The notes under the pieces were generated by a model. It made no database searches and was not told where the DNA came from. It saw only the letters and a program-made list of their open reading frames with translations. Shown here in pieces: positions 1 through 7,289 of a DNA stretch of 33,516 nucleotides; the first letter of the stretch is position 1, and every line of letters begins with the position of its first letter. The DNA is from an uncultured Opitutaceae bacterium (GTDB taxonomy: Bacteria; Verrucomicrobiota; Verrucomicrobiia; Opitutales; Opitutaceae), in assembly GCA_903891325.1 (NCBI GenBank), contig CAITEC010000006.1:1-33516 (forward strand). The letters are read 5' to 3'. Made by a program: the position numbers and the translations under genes.

Positions 1-2
1 CC

Positions 3-815
3 TCAATCGAATAATGGCTTCGCCTCCGGCGACAAAACCGCCCGCTCGTCCTTCGCGGCCAACCGCCGCAGCTTTCGCCCCGTCCACCATGCGCCCAATC
101 CCTTCCGCACGCGGACCACCATGAGGAACCCGTCGGGCCTCTCGTCGGGAAAATTCTCAACGGTGTCCAGGATCTCGAGCCGGGCGGTCCGCTGGGGATC
201 CTGATTCATGAGGGCGATCAGCGCGCCGAGGTTCGACGGCTCGAAGACATGGAAGTGCATGTTGATCTCGAGCTGATTTTCTGCGGCCGCAGTGTAGGTG
301 ACCCGGAGGTGTTCCCGGGTTGCGGCGTGCTCGGCAGGCGTCCCGGCCGGGTGGTAGCGGGTCCAGTCGATCCGGTCGAGGTAGTCGGCGATGTGGGTCC
401 CGTCGGAATTTCCGGTCCCGCGGTGAAAATCCTCCATCATGTGTTCCGGTGGCGTGAGCGCCCGTGGATGGTCAAAGGTCAGTCGCCGGTCCGGGACGAC
501 CATGTAGATGATCCCCCCGTGCCGGACCACGCGCGCCCACTCGAAGAGCGCCGCGACCGGATTGGCGGTGTGCTCCAGGACGTGGGAGGTGACGACGTAG
601 TCGAGCGAGTTGCCGAGGAAGGGCAGGGAGCAGGCATCGCCCCAGAAGTCGCCCATGCACCGCTCGTTTGCGTACTCCCTGAAGCGATCGACGTAGAATG
701 GCCGGATTCCAGGAACGGGACTCTTGAACGCTCCGATCTCGACCCCGAAATCCCGCGACGCCGTTGCGGAGCGAAAAGGACCGAGCCAGAGGGCTACTTT
801 TTCCGAATGAGTCAC
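3..815 (-). CDS. Class I SAM-dependent methyltransferase
   Basis: A 270-residue protein with a Rossmann-type methyltransferase core. The SAM-binding motif I is GVEIGAF at about residues 24-30. YVDRF at 41-45 fits the acidic end of the second strand. DYVVTSHVLEH at 72-82 is the post-motif strand typical of Methyltransf_11 proteins, followed by the RVVRHGG motif near 95-101. There is no signal peptide or membrane segment, so it should be cytosolic. The substrate cannot be read from the sequence. Relatives of this type often act on small molecules or sugars in surface polysaccharide pathways, but no such genes adjoin it here. The stop codon lies at the window's left edge, so the gene is complete. 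It is transcribed away from the tRNA gene to its right. Confidence 0.85.
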   Translation of the reverse strand: MTHSEKVALWLGPFRSATASRDFGVEIGAFKSPVPGIRPFYVDRFREYANERCMGDFWGDACSLPFLGNSLDYVVTSHVLEHTANPVAALFEWARVVRHGGIIYMVVPDRRLTFDHPRALTPPEHMMEDFHRGTGNSDGTHIADYLDRIDWTRYHPAGTPAEHAATREHLRVTYTAAAENQLEINMHFHVFEPSNLGALIALMNQDPQRTARLEILDTVENFPDERPDGFLMVVRVRKGLGAWWTGRKLRRLAAKDERAVLSPEAKPLFD

Positions 816-853
816 CGGGCGGAGAGTAGTCGGGTGACGGCACCCCCGGCAAG

Positions 854-882
854 TTGCCGCTTTACCCCGTTTCCGAGGTAAT
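854..882 (+). promoter_or_regulatory. Possible promoter of the tRNA-Ile gene
   Basis: TTGCCG (854-859) and GGTAAT (877-882) are separated by 17 bases. They resemble sigma-70 -35 and -10 boxes, the latter matching at four of six positions. The predicted start would be about 16 bases before the tRNA. The call rests on position and partial consensus only. Confidence 0.3.
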
Positions 883-904
883 CTAGCAATCGAGTGATCC
901 TGAC

Positions 905-975
<71 letters not shown>

Positions 976-977
<2 letters not shown>

Positions 978-1009
978 ATTTCCGCTCCGCTAAAGCGGAG
1001 CGGAAATTG
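976..1009 (+). repeat. Perfect 16-bp inverted repeat abutting the tRNA 3' end
   Basis: Arms at 976-991 and 994-1009 are perfectly complementary around a two-base AA centre; the core reads TCCGCTCCGCT/AGCGGAGCGGA. It begins inside the last acceptor-stem base of the tRNA. There is no following T-run, so it is not a canonical intrinsic terminator. It lies between convergent transcription units (the tRNA and the TPMT-like gene) and could act as a two-way terminator or processing hairpin, or be a palindromic repeat element. Confidence 0.75.
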
Positions 1010-1018
1010 TCCGGCGGA

Positions 1019-1194
1019 TGCCCGCCGAAAGCGGGCAGGAGACGGACGCCCGCAAACCAATGGAGAGCCGACGAGCCCGCGTTCAGCGGGTTGGAGACGG
1101 ACGGGGACCTGCGTAGCGGCAAAGCCTGGCATCCGTCTCCACTTCGTTTCGCCGGACAAGAGCCTCTCAGCCGTGAAACGCCGCGTTGCGGCGT
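1019..1194. repeat. Cluster of short hairpins and repeated GGAGACGGACG
   Basis: This stretch, part of the 242-base gene-free gap, holds several further inverted repeats. TGCCCGC/GCGGGCA is at 1019-1037, CCCGC/GCGGG at 1076-1090 and ACGCCGC/GCGGCGT at 1178-1194. The 11-mer GGAGACGGACG occurs directly at 1038-1048 and 1093-1103, and its inverted partner TCCGTCTCC is at 1132-1140. I see no convincing gene here, and no T-rich tail after any hairpin. Confidence 0.6.
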
Positions 1195-1219
1195 GCGGCG
1201 GAATTAATACAGCCCCCGC

Positions 1220-1804
1220 TCATCCCCCCAACCTCCTCATCCCCCTAACCCTCTCCCTCCCCACCCGCGATTCAAACCCCACCTCCGGCACATAGTCGGC
1301 CACGATCTCATACCCGTCCGCAAACAGCGCCGTCAGATCCTCCACGCCCAGCCGAAACGGCGGACCTTCCTCGCCGGGACCAAGATTCGGATTGATGAAC
1401 CAGACGCCGATCAGCAACCCGCCCGGCTTCAGCACCCGGTCGATCCCGCGTCGATAGTCTCCACGCAATGCCGGCGGAAGCGCGCTCATGCAGGTGTGCT
1501 CCAGCACGATGTCGAATGCGCCGCGCATAGCCTGCGGCGGATCGAAAAGATTCCCCACCACGAAGCGTTCCGCAATTTTCGGATAAAGCGCCCGCGCCTC
1601 GGCCACGCCGGTGGGCGCGATATCCAGGCCAAGCGCATCCAATCCAAATTCCACCGCCAGCGCCACCTCGTGCCCGTGCCCGCAACCCGGCACCAGCGCG
1701 CGTCCGCGGAGGGGATGGCGCCCGAGGTACTCCCTCATCGGCGGCGAGGGCGCGCCCTTGTCCCAGAAAATCTCCCCTTTCCGGTACATTTCTTCCCAAT
1801 CCAT
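1220..1804 (-). CDS. TPMT-family SAM-dependent methyltransferase
   Basis: A 194-residue cytosolic protein of the thiopurine S-methyltransferase (PF05724) fold family. The N-terminal WDKGAPSPP (14-22) is typical of the family. Motif I is LVPGCGHGHE (37-46), D61 ends the second strand, and LEHTCMSALPP (101-111) is the family's characteristic active-site strand. Bacterial and plant members methylate small nucleophiles such as thiols, halides, thiocyanate or selenite/tellurite; which applies here is unknown. The start ATG at 1802-1804 gives the standard N-terminus. The gene diverges from the alcohol dehydrogenase across about 159 bases and converges on the tRNA with a hairpin-rich gap between them. 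Confidence 0.85.
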   Translation of the reverse strand: MDWEEMYRKGEIFWDKGAPSPPMREYLGRHPLRGRALVPGCGHGHEVALAVEFGLDALGLDIAPTGVAEARALYPKIAERFVVGNLFDPPQAMRGAFDIVLEHTCMSALPPALRGDYRRGIDRVLKPGGLLIGVWFINPNLGPGEEGPPFRLGVEDLTALFADGYEIVADYVPEVGFESRVGRERVRGMRRLGG

Positions 1805-1963
1805 GGCCGTACCATTGCTTTTGGGGCAACCAGGTCAATCCGGCGGTACCCGTCTGCCGCATTGAAGATGGCTGGTGCCCGGCAGGAGCATTGTCAGGAG
1901 ACTCGGAGGAAAATACCTGCAACAGTTGTCAGCCACTCCCGTTTGGCTTAATTGAGCCCCGCC

Positions 1964-3025
1964 ATGACCAAACCCACCTGTTACTCGACCAAGGCATTTT
2001 CCACCGCCAACGCCAAGTCGCCGCTCGGCCCGACGGTGATCGAGCGCCGCGTCCCGACTTCGACCGACGTCCAGATCCAGATCCTCTATTGCGGCGTCTG
2101 CCACTCGGACCTGCATTTCGCCCGCGATGAATGGCACTTCACCCAGTATCCGGCTGTTCCGGGGCACGAGATCGTCGGCCGGGTGACCGCGGTTGGCGCG
2201 GGCGTGAGGAAGTTCAAGGTCGGCGACACGGTCGGCGTCGGATGCCTCGTGGATTCCTGCCGGACCTGCCCCAACTGCCGCACGGGACTGGAACAATTCT
2301 GCGACAACGGCATGGTCATGACCTACGGCAGCGTGGACAAGCATAGCGGCACGCCGACCCTCGGCGGCTATTCGCAGAGCATCGTGGTGACCGAGGACTT
2401 CGTTCTCCGGATGCCCGCCAACCTGGACCCGGCGGGCGCGGCGCCGCTCCTCTGCGCGGGCATCACGACCTATTCGCCGATGCGCCACTGGAAGGTGGGG
2501 CCTGGCCAGAAAGTCGGCATCGTGGGCCTGGGCGGCCTCGGACACATGGGAGTCAAGTTCGCCAAGGCCTTCGGCGCGAATGTCGTCCTCTTCACGACCT
2601 CGCCGGGCAAGATTGCGGATGGCAAGCGGCTCGGCGCCCACGAGGTGGTCGTGTCGACCGACGAAGCCCAGATGGCCGCGCAGGCCGGAAGCTTCGATTT
2701 TATCCTGGATGCGGTTTCCGCCACCCACGACATCAACGCCTACCTCAACCTGCTCAAGCGCGACGGCAACCTGGTGCTGGTGGGCGCTCCCGAGAAGCCA
2801 CTGCCTGTCGCGGCCTTTCCCCTGCTGTTTCGCCGCCGTTCCATTTCCGGGTCGTTGATCGGGGGGCTACCCGAGACACAGGAGATGCTGGATTTCTGCG
2901 GAAAGCACGGGATCACGAGCGACATCGAGATGATCCGGATGGACCAGATCAACACCGCCTACGAGCGGATGCTGAAGAGCGACGTGAAATACCGCTTCGT
3001 AATCGACATGGCGTCACTGGGCTGA
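1964..3025 (+). CDS. Zinc-dependent alcohol/aldehyde dehydrogenase, YahK-like
   Basis: A 353-residue medium-chain dehydrogenase closely resembling E. coli YahK, a broad NADPH-dependent aldehyde reductase of the cinnamyl-alcohol-dehydrogenase group. Catalytic zinc ligands are visible at C46 (GVCHSD), H68 (GHE) and C164 (LLCAG). The structural zinc cysteines are C99, C102, C105 and C113. The nucleotide-binding loop is GLGGLG (188-193). The C-terminal IGGLPETQEMLDF and KYRFVID segments are YahK hallmarks. I chose the ATG at 1964; a TTG at 1952 in frame is a weaker alternative. Its last 12 bases overlap the end of the convergent histidine kinase gene. A physiological substrate cannot be deduced; aldehyde detoxification is the usual role. 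Confidence 0.92.
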   Translation: MTKPTCYSTKAFSTANAKSPLGPTVIERRVPTSTDVQIQILYCGVCHSDLHFARDEWHFTQYPAVPGHEIVGRVTAVGAGVRKFKVGDTVGVGCLVDSCRTCPNCRTGLEQFCDNGMVMTYGSVDKHSGTPTLGGYSQSIVVTEDFVLRMPANLDPAGAAPLLCAGITTYSPMRHWKVGPGQKVGIVGLGGLGHMGVKFAKAFGANVVLFTTSPGKIADGKRLGAHEVVVSTDEAQMAAQAGSFDFILDAVSATHDINAYLNLLKRDGNLVLVGAPEKPLPVAAFPLLFRRRSISGSLIGGLPETQEMLDFCGKHGITSDIEMIRMDQINTAYERMLKSDVKYRFVIDMASLG

Positions 3026-4858
3026 CGCGGATACCTTCGTCTCCAGGAGGGCGGGCAGGAAGATCCGGAAGGTGCTTCCCCGGCCCGCCTCGGTGTGCAG
3101 GTCGACGAATCCCCGGTGAGTCGCGACAATTCCGCGAACCGTTGATAGGCCCAGGCCGGTGCCCTTGCCCAGGCCCTTTGTCGTGAAAAAGGGCTCCCAG
3201 ATCCGGGCGAGCACGTCGGGAGGAATGCCGGAGCCCGTGTCGTCCACCTCGATCAGGACCCAGGCGCCGGGACGGGCGCTCGGGATCGCATACGCAGCCT
3301 CGGCGTCGAGGAAGCGGTTGGCGGCGGTCAGTCGCAGGGTTCCCCCCTTGGGCATGGCGTCGCGGGCGTTGACGCACAGGTTGAGAAGCACCTGGTGGAT
3401 CTGGGTCGCGTTCCCCTGGACGGGCCAGAGGTCGGAGGGAATCAGGTGCCGCAAGGAGATGTTTTTCGGGAAAGTCTCCTCGATGACGCCGATCACGTCC
3501 CTGGCGAGGTGCTTGACCTGCGTCGGCTCGAGCTCGGCGGTTGTCGCGTGCGCGAAGCCGAGGATCTGTTTTACAAGGCCGGTTCCCCGCTCGGCGCTGC
3601 TCTCGAGCGTGTTCAGGATCTTGATATCGTGCGGGTTTGTCAGGGCCTCCCTCAGGATCGGGGCCGCGCACACGATCGGCGTGAGGATGTTGTTCAGATC
3701 GTGCGCGATGCCCGCGGCCAGCATCCCCAGGCTCTCCAGCCGCTGGATCTGGACGAGCTTCGCCTTGAGCTGCTTTTTCTCCGTAATGTCGACGGCGAGC
3801 ACCAGCCGGACCGTGCGTCCATCGAGGAGCACCGGCCGCGCCGAAACCTCGACGTCGATCACCGACCCGTCCTTTTTCCGGTGCCTCCACTCGCTGAAGT
3901 ATTTCTCCTCGGTCCGGCCGTGCCTGAGCGATTCGAGCATCCGGGTGATATCCTCCAGGGGATGGATCTGGGAGAGCGTCATGCCCAGGAACTCCTCCCG
4001 GGTGTAGCCGTACCCCTGTACCGCCGCGTCGTTGACGGCCAGGAAACGCAGGGTCTCCAGGTCGAAGACCCAGAAGGGAACCGGGTTGTTGTCGAAGAGC
4101 ACGCGGTAGCGCTCCTCGCCCTCCCTGAGGGCCGCGTTCGCGCCGGTCAGCTCGTCGTTGAGCCTGCGAATTTTCCCCGCCACCAGCCGTTGCTCAGTGA
4201 CGTCGCGGACCGAGACAACCGAGCCGATGATCGTTCCCTCCGCGTCCCGGATCGGAGCGAAGCTGTAGTTTCCGACCCAGGACTCGAGGGTGTCCTTCCG
4301 CCGAATGCCATATTCGATGTCCCTTCCGGTCTCGCCGCGGAGCGCGCGGGGAACAGCCCACTGATCGGTCGGCGCCGGCAGGCCGTTTGCCAGGGTGACC
4401 TCCATCAGGCCCGGGTACTCGGCGAAGGTCCGGGCGCACTCCTGCTTGCCGCTGAATCGGTAAAAACGGGCGAACGCCTCGTTGAAGTCGACGAAGCGCC
4501 CGCCCGCATCGGTTATGTAGAGGGCGTCCGTCATGCTCGCAATGGCCGCGCCCAGCCTCACCCGGCTTTCCTGCAATTGCTCCGTCCGCTCGTTGAAGAG
4601 CCCCTCGAGCTGACGTTTTGCGGCATCTGCCTCCGCCAGGGCCGCGGCGGTCGCGCGGCTGGATTTTCGCAGCCGGTCGTGAAGGATGCTGAAGAGAAAT
4701 CCTGTCGCAACGAAGACACCGACCGAAATGACCGATCGCAAGTTGGCGACTGCGAACGAAAACTGGGGCGGGATGAAGACGAAAAGCACGATGCCGGCGG
4801 AGACAAACGTAGCGAAGATTCCGCCCACCAGGCCGCCGAGCCAGGAGCTGAAAAACAC
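3014..4858 (-). CDS. PAS-domain sensor histidine kinase (5' end interrupted by a stop)
   Basis: The open part encodes 614 residues from a GTG at 4858. It starts inside a DUF4118-type membrane domain (FFSSWLGG..., two further hydrophobic segments to about residue 57), then a short coiled coil (70-100). Two PAS domains follow at about 102-225 and 245-360. The HisKA region has phospho-acceptor H386 in GIAHDLNN. The ATPase has an N-box (NLCVNARD, 493-500), G1 (DTGSGIP, 540-546), F-box (F557, F558) and G2 (GKGTGLGL, 564-571). All catalytic boxes are intact. The frame continues upstream without a shift: an in-frame TAG (4901-4903) separates it from the first membrane helix. No response regulator is adjacent, so it would be an orphan kinase. 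It may be non-functional, or function from the internal GTG without its first helix. Confidence 0.85.
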   Translation of the reverse strand: MFFSSWLGGLVGGIFATFVSAGIVLFVFIPPQFSFAVANLRSVISVGVFVATGFLFSILHDRLRKSSRATAAALAEADAAKRQLEGLFNERTEQLQESRVRLGAAIASMTDALYITDAGGRFVDFNEAFARFYRFSGKQECARTFAEYPGLMEVTLANGLPAPTDQWAVPRALRGETGRDIEYGIRRKDTLESWVGNYSFAPIRDAEGTIIGSVVSVRDVTEQRLVAGKIRRLNDELTGANAALREGEERYRVLFDNNPVPFWVFDLETLRFLAVNDAAVQGYGYTREEFLGMTLSQIHPLEDITRMLESLRHGRTEEKYFSEWRHRKKDGSVIDVEVSARPVLLDGRTVRLVLAVDITEKKQLKAKLVQIQRLESLGMLAAGIAHDLNNILTPIVCAAPILREALTNPHDIKILNTLESSAERGTGLVKQILGFAHATTAELEPTQVKHLARDVIGVIEETFPKNISLRHLIPSDLWPVQGNATQIHQVLLNLCVNARDAMPKGGTLRLTAANRFLDAEAAYAIPSARPGAWVLIEVDDTGSGIPPDVLARIWEPFFTTKGLGKGTGLGLSTVRGIVATHRGFVDLHTEAGRGSTFRIFLPALLETKVSASAQ

Positions 4859-4900
4859 GGCCGGGTAGAAGAGCAGCCAAACAAAGGGCGCCAGCAGGGA

Positions 4901-5104
4901 CTAGAATGTCCACTGGAGGATCAGCGCCACGGCGGGAGGAATCAGGGCGAGGATGACGCAGTTGGGGGTGGGGCCCGCCGTGGAGCTCGGGCAATTCCGG
5001 GACGCTTCACCCTCTGCCTTGGCCATAGGCCGGCCGACGAGGGCGCAACCACCGGCCGCGATGGCCGATTTAAGCCGAGCAAGGAACATGGGGCGGATCG
5101 TCAC
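4901..5104 (-). pseudogene. Detached N-terminus of the histidine kinase (DUF4118 first helix)
   Basis: 67 codons in exactly the same frame as the downstream kinase, ending in ILALIPPAVALILQWTF and then TAG. The 14 codons after the TAG read SLLAPFVWLLFYPA and run straight into the kinase's FFSSWLGG. Together these form one continuous DUF4118-like membrane domain. From memory, a tryptophan usually follows QW-x-F at this point in relatives, so TGG to TAG is the simplest explanation. A later ATG at 5026 (MAKAEGEAS) is an equally good start. Alternatives are an assembly error or stop readthrough. Confidence 0.7.
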
Positions 5105-5200
5105 GGCGGGGTTTAATCGGGTTGGGCCCGCGACTCCCCCCCATCTTGAACCCGCCGAGGCCGGCTAGCTCTCCAGTTCTTGCCAAGGGCTGCTCACTTT

Positions 5201-6313
5201 TTACTTCGAGCCTGTCCCAGCCATGCCCCCGACCGGCAGCGACAGCGCATTCGAGTCGGCGCGGGACCCCGGCGGAAGCGGTTTGTCGGCGAACGCCGGC
5301 AGTATCCACTTCCAGACCAGGTTCAGGATGGCCTGCATGCCGATCATGTCCTTGACCCCGCCGGTGATGGCGACGACCGCATCGTGGCCGGGAATCACGA
5401 TGAAGTACTGGCCGAAGGCGCCGTCGCCGCGGTAGATGTCGTGGCGGCAGCGCCAGAACTGGTACCCGTAGCCCTGGGCCCAGTCGCTCCGCGGGTTGTT
5501 CCCGGTCCCAATCTGGAGGGAGGTCGCCGTGTCGATCCATGAGGCGGGCACCAGGGGGTTGCCGTGCCAGAGCCCGCGACGAAGGCAGAGGAGACCGAAT
5601 TTCGCGATGTCCTCCGTGCGGAGATTCAGGCCGATGCCGCCAAGGGAAATTCCCCGGGGGCAGGCGTCCCAGTGAGGTTTGCCCATCCCCAGCGGTGTGA
5701 AGAGCCGGGGCTGGAGGTAGTCGCGGACGGTCTTCCCGGTCAGCTTCTGGACTATCGCGGACAGGAGGTAGGTCGCCGCGGAATTGTAGGCGAAGCGGCT
5801 CCCCGGCTTGTGCGGCACGGGCGCTGCGAGGATCGTCCGGGTGAGGTTCCCGTCGCTGTCCCACTTAAGGTCGCCGATGTCCTCCTTGCGCTGGCCGGTG
5901 GACATGGTGAGCAGGTCGTGGATCCGCATGGCCCTCAGGTTGTCGCAGGGGTGGAGCGGGGCGTCCTCGGAGAGGAAGTCCAGGACCCTCGCCCCGACGG
6001 ACAGGAGCCCATCGTCGATTGCCAGCCCGACGGCCGTGGAGGTGAAGCTCTTGCTCAGCGACCAGAGCTTGTGGGGCTCCGTGGCGCTGTGCGGAGGCCA
6101 CCAGCCCTCTGCCACGACCGTGCCGTGGCGAACAAGCATGAAGCTGTGCAGTGCGCCTGTCCTCTGGTCGGCCTCCGCGACGAATCGCAGCAGATCGGCG
6201 GAAGACACCCCTGGGACTCGGGACTGCCGCGGGGGAGGACTGGGGCGTGGGAGGTGATGAACGTGTTCCTGAACGACTTGCAACCGGCCTGTCAAGGGAT
6301 TGCCTGAGGGCAT
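5201..6313 (-). CDS. Serine hydrolase, beta-lactamase/penicillin-binding fold
   Basis: A 370-residue protein of the class C beta-lactamase-like family (PF00144). The nucleophile and general base are S85 and K88 in the SLSK tetrad. The second motif is Y176-N177-S178, matching the FAYNSAATYLLS block of NylB-like hydrolases. The third active-site region is probably YRGDGAFGQY at 294-303. The N-terminal LPRPS...GVSS is the usual beginning of this subgroup. There is no signal peptide or lipobox, so it should be cytosolic, which argues against a resistance enzyme and favours an esterase or amidase on small substrates. I chose the ATG at 6313, preceded by GGGGAGG and GAGGGC. An upstream start at 6367 would run far into the divergent gene. 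Confidence 0.82.
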   Translation of the reverse strand: MPSGNPLTGRLQVVQEHVHHLPRPSPPPRQSRVPGVSSADLLRFVAEADQRTGALHSFMLVRHGTVVAEGWWPPHSATEPHKLWSLSKSFTSTAVGLAIDDGLLSVGARVLDFLSEDAPLHPCDNLRAMRIHDLLTMSTGQRKEDIGDLKWDSDGNLTRTILAAPVPHKPGSRFAYNSAATYLLSAIVQKLTGKTVRDYLQPRLFTPLGMGKPHWDACPRGISLGGIGLNLRTEDIAKFGLLCLRRGLWHGNPLVPASWIDTATSLQIGTGNNPRSDWAQGYGYQFWRCRHDIYRGDGAFGQYFIVIPGHDAVVAITGGVKDMIGMQAILNLVWKWILPAFADKPLPPGSRADSNALSLPVGGMAGTGSK

Positions 6314-6319
6314 GCCCTC
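6306..6319. promoter_or_regulatory. 14-bp palindrome carrying start codons on both strands
   Basis: GAGGGCATGCCCTC is a perfect palindrome. Its central CATG gives ATG at 6312 on the plus strand (GH29-like gene) and at 6313 on the minus strand (serine hydrolase). Each ATG is directly preceded by GAGGGC. The two genes therefore have no intergenic promoter space, and each promoter would have to lie inside the other gene's 5' end. True starts have not been verified. Confidence 0.5.
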
Positions 6320-7289
6320 GCCGGCCTCCCCATCCCCCTGGAAGCGCGCCAACACCGATTGGTTCATGAGGAGCCGGTGGGGCGTGTTCGGCTGCTACCT
6401 GGCCGATACGGCCAGCAACCTCAAGGCGATCGACCTGGCCCCGGACGATTGGAATCGCCGGGTCGACGCCTTTGACGCGGAGGGCCTGGCGCGGCAGCTC
6501 GCCGCGGCGCGGGTCCCGTACTTCTTCATTTCCGTCGGGCAGAATTCCGGATTCTACCTGTCGCCGAACCGAACTTATGACGATTTGGTCGGGATTTCCC
6601 CGAGCCGCTGTTCCCGGCGCGACCTCGTCGCCGATCTCGCCCGGGCCTTTGAACCCCACGGGATCCGGCTGATGGTCTACGTCCCCCCCTCCGCGCCGGC
6701 CAGCGACCCGGTGGCAAAGGAGCGGCTGGAGGCGCCCGCCGACGAGCGGATGGCGGCCTTCCTGCCGCGCTGGGAGGCGGTGGTCCGGGAGTGGTCGCTT
6801 CGCTGGGGAAGGTCCATTCACGGCTGGTGGGTTGACGGACCGTACAACCTTGCCCCCTACCGGCATTCGAACGCGCCCAACTTCCGCAGCCTCGCGGAGG
6901 CCCTGAAGTCCGGGAATCCGGATTCCCTGGTTGCGTTCAATAACGGGCTGCGCACGCCGATCTACTCGGTCACCGAGTACGATGACTATACCCCGGGCGA
7001 AATCGAGCGCGACCTGTCGGTCTCCCCGGGGCACCTGCCGGATTTCTCGAGGCTGGCGAATTATTCGCGCTTCCTCGACGGGGCGCAGCTCCACGCCTTC
7101 ACGATCATGGGCGAGTGGTGGGGAAAAGGCCCGCCGCGCTTCCCCGATGAGCTGACGATCGGCTACACCAAGTTCATGAATGCGAGGGGCGGCGTCGTGA
7201 CGTGGGACGTGCCGATGACAGGCTCCGGCCTGATCGACCCCGCCTTTCTTCCGCAACTGGCCGCGCTTGGGAGGAGCTGCGGGGGATGA
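6312..7289 (+). CDS. GH29-like alpha-L-fucosidase-family protein
   Basis: A 325-residue single-domain protein related to the GH29 TIM barrel. WFMRSRWGVFGCYLAD near the N-terminus corresponds to the WF-x-x-x-RWGVF entry of the family. YFFISVGQNSGFY (about 70-82) is the next barrel strand. HGWWVDGPYN (about 170-179) matches the GH29 nucleophile strand, with D175 as the likely nucleophile. It lacks a signal peptide and the C-terminal beta domain of full fucosidases and is shorter than the usual 450 or more residues, so activity and substrate are uncertain. I use the ATG at 6312; TTG 6300 and ATG 6366 are alternatives, the latter probably too late. The stop overlaps the next start as ATGA (7286-7289), implying translational coupling. 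Confidence 0.68.
   Translation: MPSPASPSPWKRANTDWFMRSRWGVFGCYLADTASNLKAIDLAPDDWNRRVDAFDAEGLARQLAAARVPYFFISVGQNSGFYLSPNRTYDDLVGISPSRCSRRDLVADLARAFEPHGIRLMVYVPPSAPASDPVAKERLEAPADERMAAFLPRWEAVVREWSLRWGRSIHGWWVDGPYNLAPYRHSNAPNFRSLAEALKSGNPDSLVAFNNGLRTPIYSVTEYDDYTPGEIERDLSVSPGHLPDFSRLANYSRFLDGAQLHAFTIMGEWWGKGPPRFPDELTIGYTKFMNARGGVVTWDVPMTGSGLIDPAFLPQLAALGRSCGG

Noticed and set aside
1891-1953. TTGTCA boxes upstream of the alcohol dehydrogenase (1891-1896 and 1926-1931) as promoter elements
   Set aside because: The associated -10 candidates (AATACC, TTAATT) are poor or badly spaced, and the second would leave almost no leader. Too weak to annotate.
3395-5116. A 573-codon plus-strand open frame opposite the histidine kinase
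   Set aside because: It is rich in Arg, Glu, Val and Gly with no recognisable domain, as expected for an antisense shadow in GC-rich DNA. The minus strand has a full set of kinase motifs.
5201-6313. Serine hydrolase as an antibiotic-resistance beta-lactamase
   Set aside because: It has the SxxK fold motifs but no signal peptide, and its YNS block and overall pattern fit general esterase/NylB-like hydrolases.
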